Shown: piece by piece, positions 13,059 through 28,923 of the stretch
Layout: the number at the start of each line of letters is the position of its first letter
Position numbering within the stretch: the stretch's first letter is position 1
Source: Diploscapter coronatus
Taxonomy: Eukaryota; Nematoda; Chromadorea; Rhabditida; Rhabditidae
Length of the DNA: 64,000 nt
Assembly (NCBI GenBank): GCA_964036155.1
Contig: OZ038423.1
Span: 9,563,249-9,627,248, forward strand
Reading direction: 5' to 3'
Translations under genes and position numbers: made by a program
Notes under the pieces: model-generated
Database searches by the model: none
What the model was told of the DNA's origin: nothing
What the model saw: the letters and a program-made list of their open reading frames with translations, nothing else

Positions 13059-13140
13059 ATATATATGACAAATAGCCGACCCCACCTAGTGGGAATAATA
13101 AGGCTAGGAAAAAAAAAATATATATATATATATGACAAAT
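13059..13140 (+). mobile_element. Severely 5'-truncated non-LTR retrotransposon tail with TSD
   Basis: The sequence ATATATATGACAAAT occurs at 13059-13073 and again at 13126-13140. Between the copies lies AGCCGACCCCACCTAGTGGG followed by AATAATAAGGCTAGG, an A-run and TA repeats. The CCCCACCTAGTGGGA...AAGGCT segment is a hairpin typical, from memory, of the 3' ends of RTE/CR1-type LINEs found in many invertebrates. Poly(A) on the right side and a 15-bp duplication fit target-primed insertion of only about 35 bases of element 3' end. Repeats and flanks are seen directly; the LINE class is from general knowledge. Confidence 0.7.
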
Positions 13141-14202
13141 ATTATTTCAAAATCCCGACAAAATGGTGAAATAATGCACCTTTTATATATTTTCGAGGTA
13201 TTGTAATCTTTTTGAACGTTCTCTTGCTTCTAATGCCTCAAAAAACAATAGCAAAAACTAAGTGTTTATGATAAGTTAGACATAAATTGCAACAAAGTAA
13301 GAATGTAAGAAGTAAAAAATAAAGTTCAGCTATAAGAACAAGTTCATAGATCTCATTTATTTGCAAAAATTCTGAAACATTTCTCAAGCAAATGAAGGCA
13401 AGACATTATCCCATTGTGGGGATATGATAAAACTCGAATTATTATGCAGCTTGAAGTGGGCTCCTCACGAACTTTATTACGTAAAGTATGAATTTATTCA
13501 AGATCGACGAGGTCCCATAGACTTTCAAAGTGCAAAATGACTAATGATGATAAAGGGTGAAGAAAAATTCAATTTTATTGAAAATGTGTATCAAGTTTGC
13601 CACAAATTTCGTTATGATGTTACGCTTTATTATTTTATGAAGATGAACGTTTAGTAGCTAGATTAAGTAACAGTGAGAATTGCTTCAAATGTATTTTGAA
13701 ATTTTCATAAAGTTTAGCATATTCATGCCATTATTGCTATGAAAATCAAGTATCCTTTTCGAAAATATCACTGATCTCTAAAGCTAACTAATAAACAATG
13801 CACTCCTGTTGCAAGATAGATTTCAAAATCTCGTAGATCAAGTTTGTTATTTTGTTTATTGCCACTATTTTCTAAATGTCATCATTCTCGACTATAAATA
13901 CGCTCTCAAACTCCGAATATTTCGTGGCTACAATGTTCTCTTGCTCTTTCACACTCCTTTTTCTCACTCTCTTTCTCTCTTATTTCTTTTTGCATTGATT
14001 TTGTCTCTAAAATTGTCATCATTTCATATTTAAACTCCCATTCTACTCTGACTTTCATCTCATTCATATTCATTCTGCTGCAATAATTCGCTATTAATTT
14101 CTAAATTTAGACGCAATTTTCGTTAATCACGTTGTAACTAATTATTTTCTAATTATCGTTCGGAATTTGCGCGTAATTTTGATAATTAGCCTTACTTTAA
14201 GG
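13141..14202. other. Upstream region of glutathione peroxidase
   Basis: No gene is supported here. A pyrimidine-rich tract lies at about 13930-14080. The last bases before the first coding ATG read ACTTTAAGG,ATG, so a trans-splice acceptor (TTTAAG) one base before the start codon is possible. TTAAG acceptors are used elsewhere in this window. Confidence 0.4.
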
Positions 14203-15593
14203 ATGCTTTCAGCAGCGCGTCGTTTCGTGCACACGAGTTTTGTCGCGATGGCAGCAGGCGTGTCCAGTGTCTACGACTTCAAAGTCAAGGATTCAGACGG
14301 AAAAGACGTCAATTTGGGCGACAAATACAAGTTGGGCTTGATTTTTATGCTAATTTGTTTTTTTTTCTAATCTTAGATTTTTTCTTTAAAAACGATAAAT
14401 AAATGCCTTACGTTTTTTTGTGTATAGTTTTGTTACTATTAGGATAGCGACTATTCTGAAAATTCGAAATTTTGCAAAACTTTTAATTATGTTTCATAAA
14501 ACTTCAACTTCCAAACAAAACACCCAATTGCTTCATAGAATAATTCCAATTTAAATAAACTATAACATTAAATTTTAACTAATCAATTAAAAATCACGAT
14601 AATTACCCTAATTTTCTATCTTTTCAGAGACAAAGTGCTGATTATCGTTAACGTGGCGTCGGAATGCGGCTTGACTAATTCGAACTACACGCAGTTGAAG
14701 GTGCTGCTCGACAAGTACAAGTCGAAAGGACTCGAAGTTGCCGCCTTCCCCTGCAATCAGTTCGGAGGACAGGTAATCAACTAATTAGTTGGGGAATTAA
14801 GGAAGATAATTAGCTTTTGGATAATTAGGGAGAACTAAAGATGATAGCGTATCATTGCGGGTTTTCTTTTCAAACTCCATAAAAGTTAGTTCTTGGATGT
14901 TTTGCAGAGTGGTATTGTTATCCGTTATAATGTTGTCATTTTATGAAATTTTTGAAACATCAATTTTTTAATCTAATTTTTAGAGTCATTACCACCAAAT
15001 CACATGATATTTAGAATTTTTTGTTGAAACTACTACTTTTAGGAGCCCGCTTGCGAATTGGATATCAAGAATTTCGTGCAGAACAAGTTCAACTTCGAGC
15101 CGGATCTGTACTCGAAAGTCGATGTGAACGGCGACAAGGCTGACGAGTTGTGGAAGTATTTGAAGAGCGAAAAAGTACATTTTTATTTGAATAATTATTT
15201 TAGTAATATAGAAGGCAATTTGATTACTTTAAAATTGTCAATATTAATATAAAATTTTTTCTCGAAAGTCGGAAACTTATTTTACACATCAGAACGATTT
15301 TCTAAATGTGTGTATCTTTGCTTTTTCCATGAATCAATCAAAATTTAGTTTATTGAAAAGTCACTTATTTTGAAGTGGAATATTGCTAAAAATGAACAGA
15401 TTTTATAAGATTTTCCAATTTTTGAAATAAATTGATTTTTCAGGGGGGTTTCCTGATCGACGCGATCAAGTGGAATTTCACGAAGTTCTTGGTCGACAGA
15501 GAGGGCAACGTGGTGAAACGGTACGGGCCGAAAGAGGAGCCGCACACCATGGAGGACGACATCAAGAAACTCCTCGACGGAAGCAAGTTGTAA
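14203..15593 (+). CDS. Glutathione peroxidase (cysteine type, GPX4-like)
   Basis: Four exons (14203-14330, 14628-14772, 15043-15174, 15444-15593) encode 184 residues. The enzyme reduces lipid and other hydroperoxides with thiol donors. The peroxidatic residue lies in [13 protein letters not shown] and is Cys56 (codon TGC), not selenocysteine. The rest of the catalytic tetrad is present: Gln87 in FPCNQFGG, and Trp145 and Asn146 in KWNFTKF. The first 15 residues ([15 protein letters not shown]) are basic and amphipathic, as in a mitochondrial presequence. A second in-frame ATG (14248-14250) would give the usual cytosolic length, a layout known from GPX4 genes. The first donor is a weak GTTGGG; the frame requires it. 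An AATAAA lies 154 bases after the stop. Confidence 0.96.
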
Positions 15594-15746
15594 ATCTCCC
15601 TTCTCTTACAATTTTTGGATAGATCTCCAAAGTAGTAGTGGTAATAAGTACCAAAATTGTTAAGCTAGTTTTCAGTCACCTTTATTTATACGGTGTTGCA
15701 AACTTGACATATTGCCAGGTACATGTAATGTATAAAGTAAAGACTC

Positions 15747-15752
15747 AATAAA
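15747..15752 (+). terminator. Poly(A) signal of glutathione peroxidase
   Basis: A canonical AATAAA stands 154 bases after the stop codon and is followed by a T-rich stretch (TTATTTTTTGG). It is the first good signal downstream of the gene. Confidence 0.7.
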
Positions 15753-15759
15753 GTCATTA

Positions 15760-17961
15760 TTTTTTGGAAGATGAATAAAATGTTTTGCAATAACAATAAA
15801 TTACAAATTTTGGAAATCCAATAATTTGTTCAACCAATAGATATTGCTTTCATTGAAATTCACATCAAGAAATTTCCACAACACTTTGGAAATTTCACTA
15901 GCGAAAATTTTCTTCTTTTCCAAAAATGAACAACGAGCGAGACATTTTGTTCTAATAAAGCAGAAAATTGCTCAATTTTGTGGAAACCTTCCCTTCTCTT
16001 TCTTTTTTCAGTATAAAAGAGCTAATTTGCATGCGCATACATTAGGAATAGTCGGTTAGCCGAGTTGATACACAGCAAGAATTCCATTATCAAATTGCTG
16101 ATTCTCAAGTAAAGAAGACGTTCTCACGAATCGAATTCTTGGTACTTTTCAAAATATTTTTATTTGAAATTTTTAATTTGATTCGTTTCCCGAAAGAAAA
16201 TAAATTTTGCATAATAGAAGCCAAAAATAATTTTTGATCTGAGAAAAAATTGTTCCTCATGGAGCCCATCACATAGCATCTTGACTTGCTATATTCAGCT
16301 ATCGAGTAACTCTTAACCCTTTTTGGATAAGGTTATCGGTTTCTTTTTCTCTCGACCCTTCTCACTTTTGAATGCTCTCTAATTCGGAGGCTTGTGCCCT
16401 CTTCAATTAGTTTTCTCATATTACGAGGGGTTTCTTTCCTTTCTCTCCCTCTTTTCGTAAACATTTTTCTTCTCTAAAATCTTTCTTTCTCACTTTCTCC
16501 CTATCTCTCCCTCCTTCTTTCTTTCTTTTCTCCTCTTCTTTGTCTCCCTATTTCTCCCTCCTTCTTTACGACCCCTCTGATATCCATGCTCTAAAATTCT
16601 CGGGCTTCTCCATAGCCTCTTTACCCGAGGGCGATTCCCTTTCTGATTTTTCACCCTTTTCTCCACCCCTCTCCCAATCCATCACTATTTTCCTCATTCC
16701 TTATTTATTCACTTTCTTTCTTTTCCACTCTCATTCATTTTATCATCCTTTTTTGTTGTTTTGAGGGAGTATCATTTTGGTCCGAAATTTGAAGGAATTC
16801 CGGCAATTTTACTTTTTTTGGAAAAATTTGATCAAAGATGCTAAATTTTTCCCGTTTTTCTATGAATTTCGAGATTTTCGTTGTCTAATCTCTAGAGTTC
16901 CGAATTTTTACGCTCATAAAAATTACATTGAGAAAAACTTCAAGGAATCTGAAAGGTGATCTTCACATTTTTTTTCTTGTCACGAAATGAGAAACCTCAA
17001 AAATCTTTAAATTTTCTTATTTTTTCAAATTTTATTATTTTTTTTTGTAAGGTTTCAGAAAAAGTCATATTTTCCGCAAAATCCTCGCGATTCAATTTGC
17101 TTCTGCATGTTTTGACATTCGGTCAGAGGTCTTTCAAATCTTGAAAACCTAATTTGTGTCTCGTAGATAGAGCTTTTCCTAAAATCGAAGACGGAACTTT
17201 TTTTTTTATATTTAATGCTGTATTTTAACCGATTTTAAATCTATCACTTATCATTGGATTAGGAGGTTTTGAAATTTTTATGTTTCATTTTTACAAAATT
17301 GCTAAATTCTACTCGTAAACAAGGTCGGATTACATTTTTCTTGTCTTCTCGTGAATTTCTCGGAAACCCCATACAACTTTGCTCTATCTCTGAACTCCTC
17401 ATGGAATTCTCATAAATCGTGTGCCGTATTTTGACCGGGATTACATTTTTCTCTCCCTACCCCTCAACATTATGAAGATATAAGACACAGAGTGTGGTTT
17501 ATAGAGCAACTGTTGTTTCAATTTTAGTGCCAGAGAGTCTGGAAGTTGATATCGAGTGGATATCAAGGAAATAACATGATATTTCAAGAGAGTGGAAGAG
17601 AAAAATATTTTAAAGAAACATTTAGACAAATGGGAAATAATGTGAGAGAAAGAAAAAAGAAAAGAAATGACAAGTAGCTTTAACACGCTGAAAGATAGGC
17701 GAGAAAACGGCTGGGATACGAAATGCTAGAGATGGAGAAATAGTATTGGGAGATGAGGGACAGAGAGGTGGGAAAGGGAAGACTTTTGACAGTGGTTCAT
17801 TTTGCTGAATGATATTCGATTTGCAGGAAAAGACAATGGTCGGAAAGAGGAACATCTTGGTATTACTACTGGAAAATTGCTAAAGCTTTTTTCTCTGCTT
17901 TGTACGATTTGACAAAGACGACCTGAAGACGAACACAGAAACTTGAAGGAGAAGAATAAGG
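15760..17961. other. Intergenic region with long strand-asymmetric tracts
   Basis: This 2.2-kb stretch precedes the dipeptidyl peptidase gene. No exon chain is supported. Bases of about 16331-16760 are strongly pyrimidine-rich on the plus strand; about 17580-17800 is the opposite, purine-rich. Open frames in these tracts are low complexity (Phe/Ser/Leu-rich) and are ignored. A TATAAAAG sequence lies near 16012. This region probably includes the promoter of the downstream gene. Confidence 0.5.
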
Positions 17962-20900
17962 ATGGCTGATGCAGAACTTCTCGATGGGACCGATGAGGTG
18001 GGTAAATTTTTGAACATTGGAGAATTTATTGATTTCCTAAATGTTTTTACAATTAGTTATTTTCTTCTGAATTTGTAAGATTCGGAAAATGTTTTAGCAA
18101 AAATATTCCTCACTCTAGTTTCCCTTCCAGATTTTGTAATGATTTTTTATCATGTGACGTCGCGATAAATTAATATCATATTTTTCTGATTTCTATTCAT
18201 TTCTTTAAAAATATTTTTGAGAATATTTTGTGAAGACCAACTTTTCTATGAATTTTTCAAGATTTTTGAGTCAAAGTATGGAATTAATGTTTCGGAAAAT
18301 CTCAAATTTTGGCCAGTCAACCATGAAAAGTGAGGTATGAAAAGGCAAATTCCATGCCAAAGTAGTCAGATTCAATCTAAGCGTTGCGCTAAAATGTGGG
18401 CTAGTTCTAATTTGTATTCCTCGAAATACATGATAATCCACCATAAGTATGATAAGGTAGTCTTGATTTTTTACCTAGAAAAATTAGAAAAACGCATCTT
18501 TAGTGGCTAACAAAACTAAAAGCGTCTCGTGAAAATGATTGTTTTTGCCAGAATATTATTAGCTTATTCGGTTTCTCTCCTTCTCTTGATCTTCAATAAT
18601 CTCTAGACATATTTTTCTTTGTTTTTATTTCTTTAATTCTCTTCAAATTGCGTCATATTTTAGAGTTTCAAATTTCTTCCATCGTGATTTCTCACCTACA
18701 AATTTGTTCTTTATCTTTATGAGATCTTCATATTTAATGCTATTTCAATGTTTATCTCTCAAAACCTCTTCAAAATGACTTATCACTAACGTGTGAGTGA
18801 TAATCTATCGGTTATCACCTCTGCTATCTTCTTATCAGCTCTCCTTGTCAGAGTTATGTCACTCCATTTTCATTCCGTCCATGCGGCGAATCTCCTTTTA
18901 TCTGGATGAAGTAAGCGTCTTCAACTTTGCAGGTTTTTTGCTAATGTTTGATGGTTTTTGAAGATTTTCAATATTTCCGAAGACTCAAAAACTGTAGATT
19001 TTACAGATATTTTTGCAAATAATATTTTTTAATCCAAAATTAGGGAAGTGCAAAGTGGTAGTACAGAGTTATTTTCAGTGGTTAGAAAAAAACGATAAAT
19101 AGCACGCGAAAAAGTCGACTGGACTAAAATAAGTCTTGCTCTCCCTATTTTCGACCTTCCAATTTCGGACACTACAATAGTATCTTTAAAAATAGAAATA
19201 TTTTAATATTAAAGTTTGGAATCATGCAAGGATTAGATTTGAGAAAATAGGGCCTTTATTTGAATTTTTTAAAACTTATGCCAAGAATTTTAGGAAATCA
19301 CGACCGCCTCGCCCCAGGAAAGAGATTGGAAAGGAATCGGCACTGCGCTGCTCGTCATTCTCTTCATCTGCAGCATCATTATGGCGTGCGTATTTCTATT
19401 CACTCCGCGTAGGTTTCACGAATTTATATATCAACTCATCTTTCAATTAGAAACTATTGCAATGATCGTCGGCTTTTAATTTACTCAACATTCTTTTCTT
19501 TTGAAAGGATCTTCACAATATTCCCTAACATATTTATCCCCAATGGACTTTTCACTAATCTTATTTTTATTTCAACTAAATATTTGGTGAATTGTATAAA
19601 TGCAATTCTGGAATAAATATATGATCTTCACTGAATCTAATAACCTCCTATCAGATTTTTCATGTAAAAATAATAAGCTAGCTAAATTTCAGTATCTGCA
19701 TCTGAAAAAATGCTCAGACCCCCTTTAACTCTGCGAGATCTGACCGCATTGCGACCTCCCCTACTTTGCGTTGAATGGTTCGACAACCGGAATCTGCATA
19801 TCGCCACTGCGGCTGGCATCTATGTGCTCGACATCGATACTGGCACTCAGGAAAGGCTATTGGATAGAGAGACAGTCGTATGTTATTTTTGATTTTTGTA
19901 TTTACTTGGAGAAAATTACTGTCTGTTTCATGGTATTATTGTGATTAAAGGTCAGTACTATTGGACTACTTTAGCTTCATAATTTATTGCCTGTTTGTAA
20001 AATGTATTGAGTGAAAAATCGCATTTCGATGGAAAAATCAATCTTCATTTACTTCACTAAAAATGAATTAGAATTTATATTTTAGCCTCCAGCTTCAATA
20101 ATCGTACCCTCATCTGATCGGCAGTATCTAGCGATTTTCTCGCCTGCACCAAATCCGGTAAATTTCAGAAAAAGATTCTTTTGGAATTTTCAACTTCAGG
20201 GAATGAACCCTCTAAACGTTTCGTACTTCATCAGCATCAAATATCGGAAAAATCAAGTTTCCTACAAAGTCTCTGCCGGCGCTAAAGAAACTTCGACTCA
20301 GAAAGCGTTCATTTGGAATCCGAAGTCGAATTCATTTGTGAGCTAGAATTGTTCTACAAAACTGACTATTCTATTCTTTAGGTGTTCGTTCAAGATAATC
20401 ACGTTTATTATTCGGACTACGTTGAAACCGACCCGATTCGAATATCTGACGGAAAAGGAGAACATGGCTTGTTCGACTGGGTTTACAATGAAGAGATATT
20501 CAACAAGCGAGCGGTAGGGATAGGTTTCAAGTTGAAAACAATTACGTTAAAATTTCTGATTTTGATCTATCTTCCTTATCAAGAACATTGAATAACAAGA
20601 AATTAAACTATGAAACTGTTGTCATAAGTTTCGCATCGTTCTGATAATTGTAGCAACTTATTAGTCCATCGTTTATATCAAAAAGTTTAAAAGTAACTAT
20701 TTTAGGCGATTTGGTGGGCCCCTTCTGGGGATCTATTGGCCTTCGCGAGTACCGCTAATAAGGCTGAGAAATCTATCGTTCTAACTAGGTAAATTTTGAA
20801 TCGAATCGTCGATTTTAATTGATGTTTCTTTTAGTTATATCAAAGATATTTCCTATCCAATAGTTAGCGAATTACCATATCCTAAAGTCAACGATAGGCA

Positions 20901-23900
20901 TCTGCCCAAATTCTACCTCTCAATTTGGAATCGAAAAACGCGACAGACTAGTGCGATGGACGTTCAGTTGAGGGATAGTTTGTGAGTCTTTGAAAAATTT
21001 TCTATTTGTTAGTTTCTTGAAAAAATATTTTAGAGCCCATCATTATTTGTTTGCGGTACATTGGATCAAATACAATGGCAAGGAAGCGTTAATCGCGATT
21101 TGGACGAACCGATTCCAGAATTTCTTATCGTTCACTTTGTGTGCTACCGATACGGCTATTTGTAAATTGGTAAGTCTAGATTTTAGAGATTTTCGTTAAG
21201 AAAAATAAAAGTTAGATAAGTTTTACCTTAAAATTCACATTCTAAAAGCTGATCTTCATTTTGAATTTTTCCTCTCATTAATAATCTCACTGAACTTTAC
21301 TATCTAAAAAAATCAATGGATTTCTGAACTAATAATATCGTTCCTTGCTATGATAAATTTTCAAATTTCCATTTTTGCAGGTCTTTGAATACAAATATCC
21401 CTACGGCACTTATTCATCTCCTGAGGATTTCCGATCGATTGCAGTTCGGAATGAAAGCGTCTACATCATTCTTCCGAAGGCTCACAAGGACGGCAACACG
21501 TATCAGCACATCGCGAGTGTGCTACTTGATGTAAGTTTCAGTATCTTTAGCAGAATAATATTCTTTGAAGTGTCGGTTCGATCAAAAGATTAAATCAGAA
21601 ACAAATAGAAATAGAACTACTTCTTATGCAGAGAGAATGAAACTTATCTTCAGGGGTTTTCTATCTTCTGTCTTAGAAAATCTTTATCCCTATGTGTTTT
21701 ATTTATGCTTTGATATATGTTATGTAGATTATTCGAAGAAAAACTTTTTCGTGACTTTGATTTCGACTTTAAATTTTACAAATTTTTGACTTCGCGCAGT
21801 CTTCGCTCCCATCCTTTTCTCATTAGGCCGAACTCACTTGCTCTTCCATTCTTCCTTGGCATTTTCGAACTTGTCCACTAATTTGTTGAACCATGTCAAC
21901 TTCGCTCTCCAGAAAATGAAGAAACTTGATCATTTTTCAGTCCGGAAACGTTCGTACCAAACCAACGTTTTTTTCGCTTGGCTCGTATGATATTCAACAT
22001 ATCTATTCGCTAAAGGAGAACTCGAATTCACTGTAAGCAAATTTGATAATTTTAGCAAAAGCCTAATCACATCTTTCAGTCAAAATGTCATATACACAAT
22101 TCTAAAGTGGAGGCGATTTTCAAATTTTTCAGCTACTTCCTCGCGGCCGCTCCAGCCCCAACAAGCCGTCATTTGTTCGTGGTTGATATCGTCAATGAAG
22201 AGTCTCATTGCGTAACTTGCGGAATGCCGAATTGCACCTTTCAATCGAATATTTTCACGCCCGACATGGAAAAACTGCTCATCAATTGTCAGGTAAATTG
22301 CCATCTTCTCATCCAGAGGAATCATTTCAACATTCAGTGCTCGTTTCAAAACACTTGCAGATTTTTTGAAACAATTTTCAATGATAAATTCTATAGAGCT
22401 AACACTAGAACTATTCCTTGCTCAATTTACTGAATCTTTGAAAGATAGTTAATCCAATCTATAAGAAAATGTCTTCGATAAAAGATCTAATTCAGGGGCC
22501 CTCACCACCGCGAGTGTTCTTCTCGAAATTCAAGAATACGACTACCCTTGGACAAAGTATTTTATTTTTGAACCTTTTCTTAGAAACTCTTGAAATCTTT
22601 AGTGGTGGAAGTAACTGACAATTCTACCGCGCATTACCACACGACAATAGAAAATACGGCCATTCCACTAGTGATCAACGATACAGTACCTCTGGGGAAT
22701 TCATTCTGTAAGTTTTACTGATTTTCTTGTAAAAAGGAGTGTAATTTCAGATGCACTGTTTCAATTAGTTTTGCCATTCGATCAAATGGAAAAGGCTAAC
22801 TATCGATCACTACCTCTTTTAGTTTATGTGTAGGTTTAAAGGAATTCCTAAATTTTGAGCTAGACGAATTTTGTATAGTTCAGTTCTCATTAAGTTTTTT
22901 AGTGAGACTAAAATTTCAATAAGAATTACTTGTTTTCTTTTGAAACTTGTCAATTTTCAATATCTTGAAGAAGGCACTTACCTAGGCATTGTTAACTCGA
23001 TAAAACTCAAATTTTAGCTATGCCGGCCCTAATTCTCAGTCAGTAACTGACGCATTCAAATTGGACTTCGAGGAATTTCTGGCCTCCAACAGACAGTATG
23101 CTGTGTTGCGAATAGATGGACGAGGCGCTGCGAACCGGGGGTGGAGATACAAAACGCCCATTATAGGGGCATTGGGCAGCGTCGAGATTAGCGATCAGAT
23201 CGAGGCTACGAGGTTATTTTTCACCTCAAAAATACCGTAATCATAAGTTTCTTCCTACTGAATCATTAGATTTTCTTCGAAATTCAAAGATGAAAATAGA
23301 ATCACAATAAATAGGCATCAAGTAGGTGATATTTGGCAGCACGCGAGTCTTTCGTAATATCTATTTTAGGGCAGCCCCAATGAAATTATTTTTAAAACCC
23401 TATTGAATTCCAGACGAATTCTGAATCGCTACCCATTCCTCGACTCGTCTCGAACGGCAATTTACGGATGGAGTTACGGTGGATTCGCTAGTCTGAATGT
23501 AGTGGAAATGGCCCCCCGGGGATACTTCAAATGCGCCATTTCGGTCGCGCCCGTCACAAACTTTTTATATTACGGTAAAATTTTATCTTTCGAATCACTT
23601 GCTCCAATTTATCGAAAAGTTTATAAGGATAAGATATTGAATGATTTTTGTGAAACATTCACTTTTCTTGGACTTTCATTAGTTAGTTTTTCTACAACTA
23701 CAAGGTGCTTTCACTAATACTGGCTAGAAATTACACCGATTTTATGTATTTTCGGAAAACAACGAGTGAATGTCAACAAAAATCAAAGTCCTAACGAAGG
23801 GTCGGAACAGGAGCCTGCCGATCGAAATCAGCTCGGCTTTCGGATCTCCCTTCCGACCGACTTTGCTGCTTCCTGACATTCACTCTTGCATAAATGATAT

Positions 23901-24292
23901 TTCTGAATTTAGACGCTACATATACTGAGCGGTATATGGGCAGCGCCCAGCCTCAGGCTTATGCGACTGGAGATGTAACTCGGCCAGATATCGAGAAATT
24001 CAATACTACTCGGTTATTGCTCATGCACGGCTTACAGGACGGTAAATTATTCAATTTTAGGAAAAAAGTTCGTTCTGAATTTTAGACAATGTACATTTTC
24101 AAAATTCTGCCATTTTCATCGAAGAATTACAAAAGCAGGGCATCGATTTTGACTTGATGGTAAGGAAAAAGATTAGAATTCCTACAAATTTTGAGCATTC
24201 AGGTCTATCCAAACCAAGCTCATTCGATATCCCGGAGACGAGATCATGTCTACAAGAAAATAATGAACTTTCTGGAGCGGTGTTTTGCATAA
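17962..24292 (+). CDS. Dipeptidyl peptidase IV-family serine peptidase, type II membrane protein
   Basis: Twenty exons join in phase to 779 residues: 17962-17997, 19294-19408, 19693-19877, 20086-20157, 20200-20337, 20382-20513, 20706-20788, 20835-20981, 21034-21169, 21381-21530, 21941-22032, 22133-22292, 22496-22556, 22603-22707, 22751-22829, 23018-23212, 23414-23574, 23913-24041, 24086-24159, 24203-24292. A short cytosolic tail precedes one membrane segment (about residues 30-50, GIGTALLVILFICSIIM). A beta-propeller region follows, then the S9 hydrolase domain. The triad is intact: Ser in GWSYGG, Asp in GLQDDNVHF, His in QAHSIS. The double Glu that binds the substrate N-terminus is kept (DWVYNEEIF). 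It should therefore cleave X-Pro dipeptides, unlike the dead DPP6/DPP10 branch. Similar to nematode DPF proteins. The penultimate large intron carries an inverted-repeat element. Confidence 0.94.
23764..23885. repeat. Intronic inverted-repeat element in the dipeptidyl peptidase gene
   Basis: The segment starts GAGTGAATGTCA and ends with its exact reverse complement TGACATTCACTC. Inside, a further CAAAGTC pairs with GACTTTG, and GAAGGG with CCCTTC. The middle has GCCGA...TCGGC. It is GC-richer than the host intron (23575-23912). The arms could form a long imperfect hairpin in the pre-mRNA. It is probably a short MITE; a structured intronic RNA is the alternative. No terminal duplication was clear. 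Confidence 0.6.
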
Positions 24293-25470
24293 TTTTACCG
24301 AGAATTAATTAGAATGTTAGAGATAACTTATTCATTTTCAAATTTTACCTGAAATGACTAACTTTTCCAGGACAATTTGAAAATATCGCAATTTTTATTT
24401 ATGATTGGTGCTAAATTTGAAGATTGTGGGTAACATATTTGTGCAATCTAAAATGCCATTTCTGATACGGGTTTTCATTTCGAATTCATCAAAGTTCTTT
24501 ATTCCTACGTTTTCATGAAAAGAAATGACTCAAACTGATTCATCAAAGTTCATTCATTGGGTGTTATTTTGAATCGAAATATTTGTAAAAATTGATTTTT
24601 TTCAAAACCTAATCTTATTTTTCAATTCAATCAGATTTCTAAAGCGATGATTCTTCACTAGTAAATACCATTAGACTACTACTGAATTCGCACTATTTCA
24701 TGACTAAACTAGAATAAAAGTAAAAATGATATTCTACTTGATATAAACTAAACTATTTCAGAAAAAAACAATAAAACAATCTCCAGAATGACTTTCTGAG
24801 AGAATAAGAATCTACGCGCGAAAGCCGATAGACATTCCATGAAAAACCAGCGAAATTATGTTTACTTTTCCCTCATAAATACTCTTTAGCCATGGAAAAT
24901 TACTCAAAACTGAGGAAAAATACTCGTATCCAAAATTTGCGATTGGTTATTTTTCATGGAAATATGACGAGATAAATGTATCCATTTTCGAATAAAGTGT
25001 GATTCGAGTAGTGTTTCCGAATGAAGTTGAGATGCCAAGGAAGCGAACGCAAACAAGAGGAAAAATGAAAACAAGAAATAAATCAAAAACGGCGAAGAAA
25101 AATTGGTTAGTGTGAAAGCTAGAAACGCTAATAAAATAAAGTTTCGGGACACACTAATTTTTAAATAATGTCAGATTTTCTCAAGTAAAAGCACGGGGCT
25201 TCTACTTCCGATAAGTCAAATATAGGGAGCTTTCAATAAGCAAAAATAGGTAAATTAATTTCCTAAAACTCTACCGGATTCAACAAAGATTATTTTCGAT
25301 ACTCTTTTCCAAAGAATTTATCAAGAAAAATGCGAGAAACGCATTTCGTGTGATATAATTGCTGTGTTGGGCAGTTCTTTCTTACGCCAAAAATTAAATC
25401 GATATTTTCCCAAATGTCGTATGAATTGTGCTTGTCGTAGTTTCGCGTGCACTACTGTAATCCTTTGGAT
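24293..25470. other. Convergent intergenic region
   Basis: This lies between the 3' ends of the dipeptidyl peptidase (+) and the isocitrate dehydrogenase (-) genes. AATAAA-type signals on the plus strand occur near 24710-24775. No conserved coding frame was found. A hydrophobic minus-strand frame at 24904-25152 is pyrimidine-driven low complexity and is not annotated as a gene. Confidence 0.55.

Positions 25471-28923
<3,453 letters not shown>

Noticed and set aside
14660..14670. Possible selenocysteine in glutathione peroxidase
   Set aside because: The catalytic codon is TGC, not TGA, so no selenocysteine insertion is needed.
22076..22132. Alternative acceptor TTTCAG ahead of exon 12 of the dipeptidyl peptidase
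   Set aside because: Extending the exon shifts the frame and destroys the conserved ATSRHLF-type segment; the acceptor at 22132 is correct.
24904..25152. Hydrophobic minus-strand frame resembling a signal peptide
   Set aside because: Phe/Leu/Ser richness comes from pyrimidine bias; lies between two convergent 3' ends.
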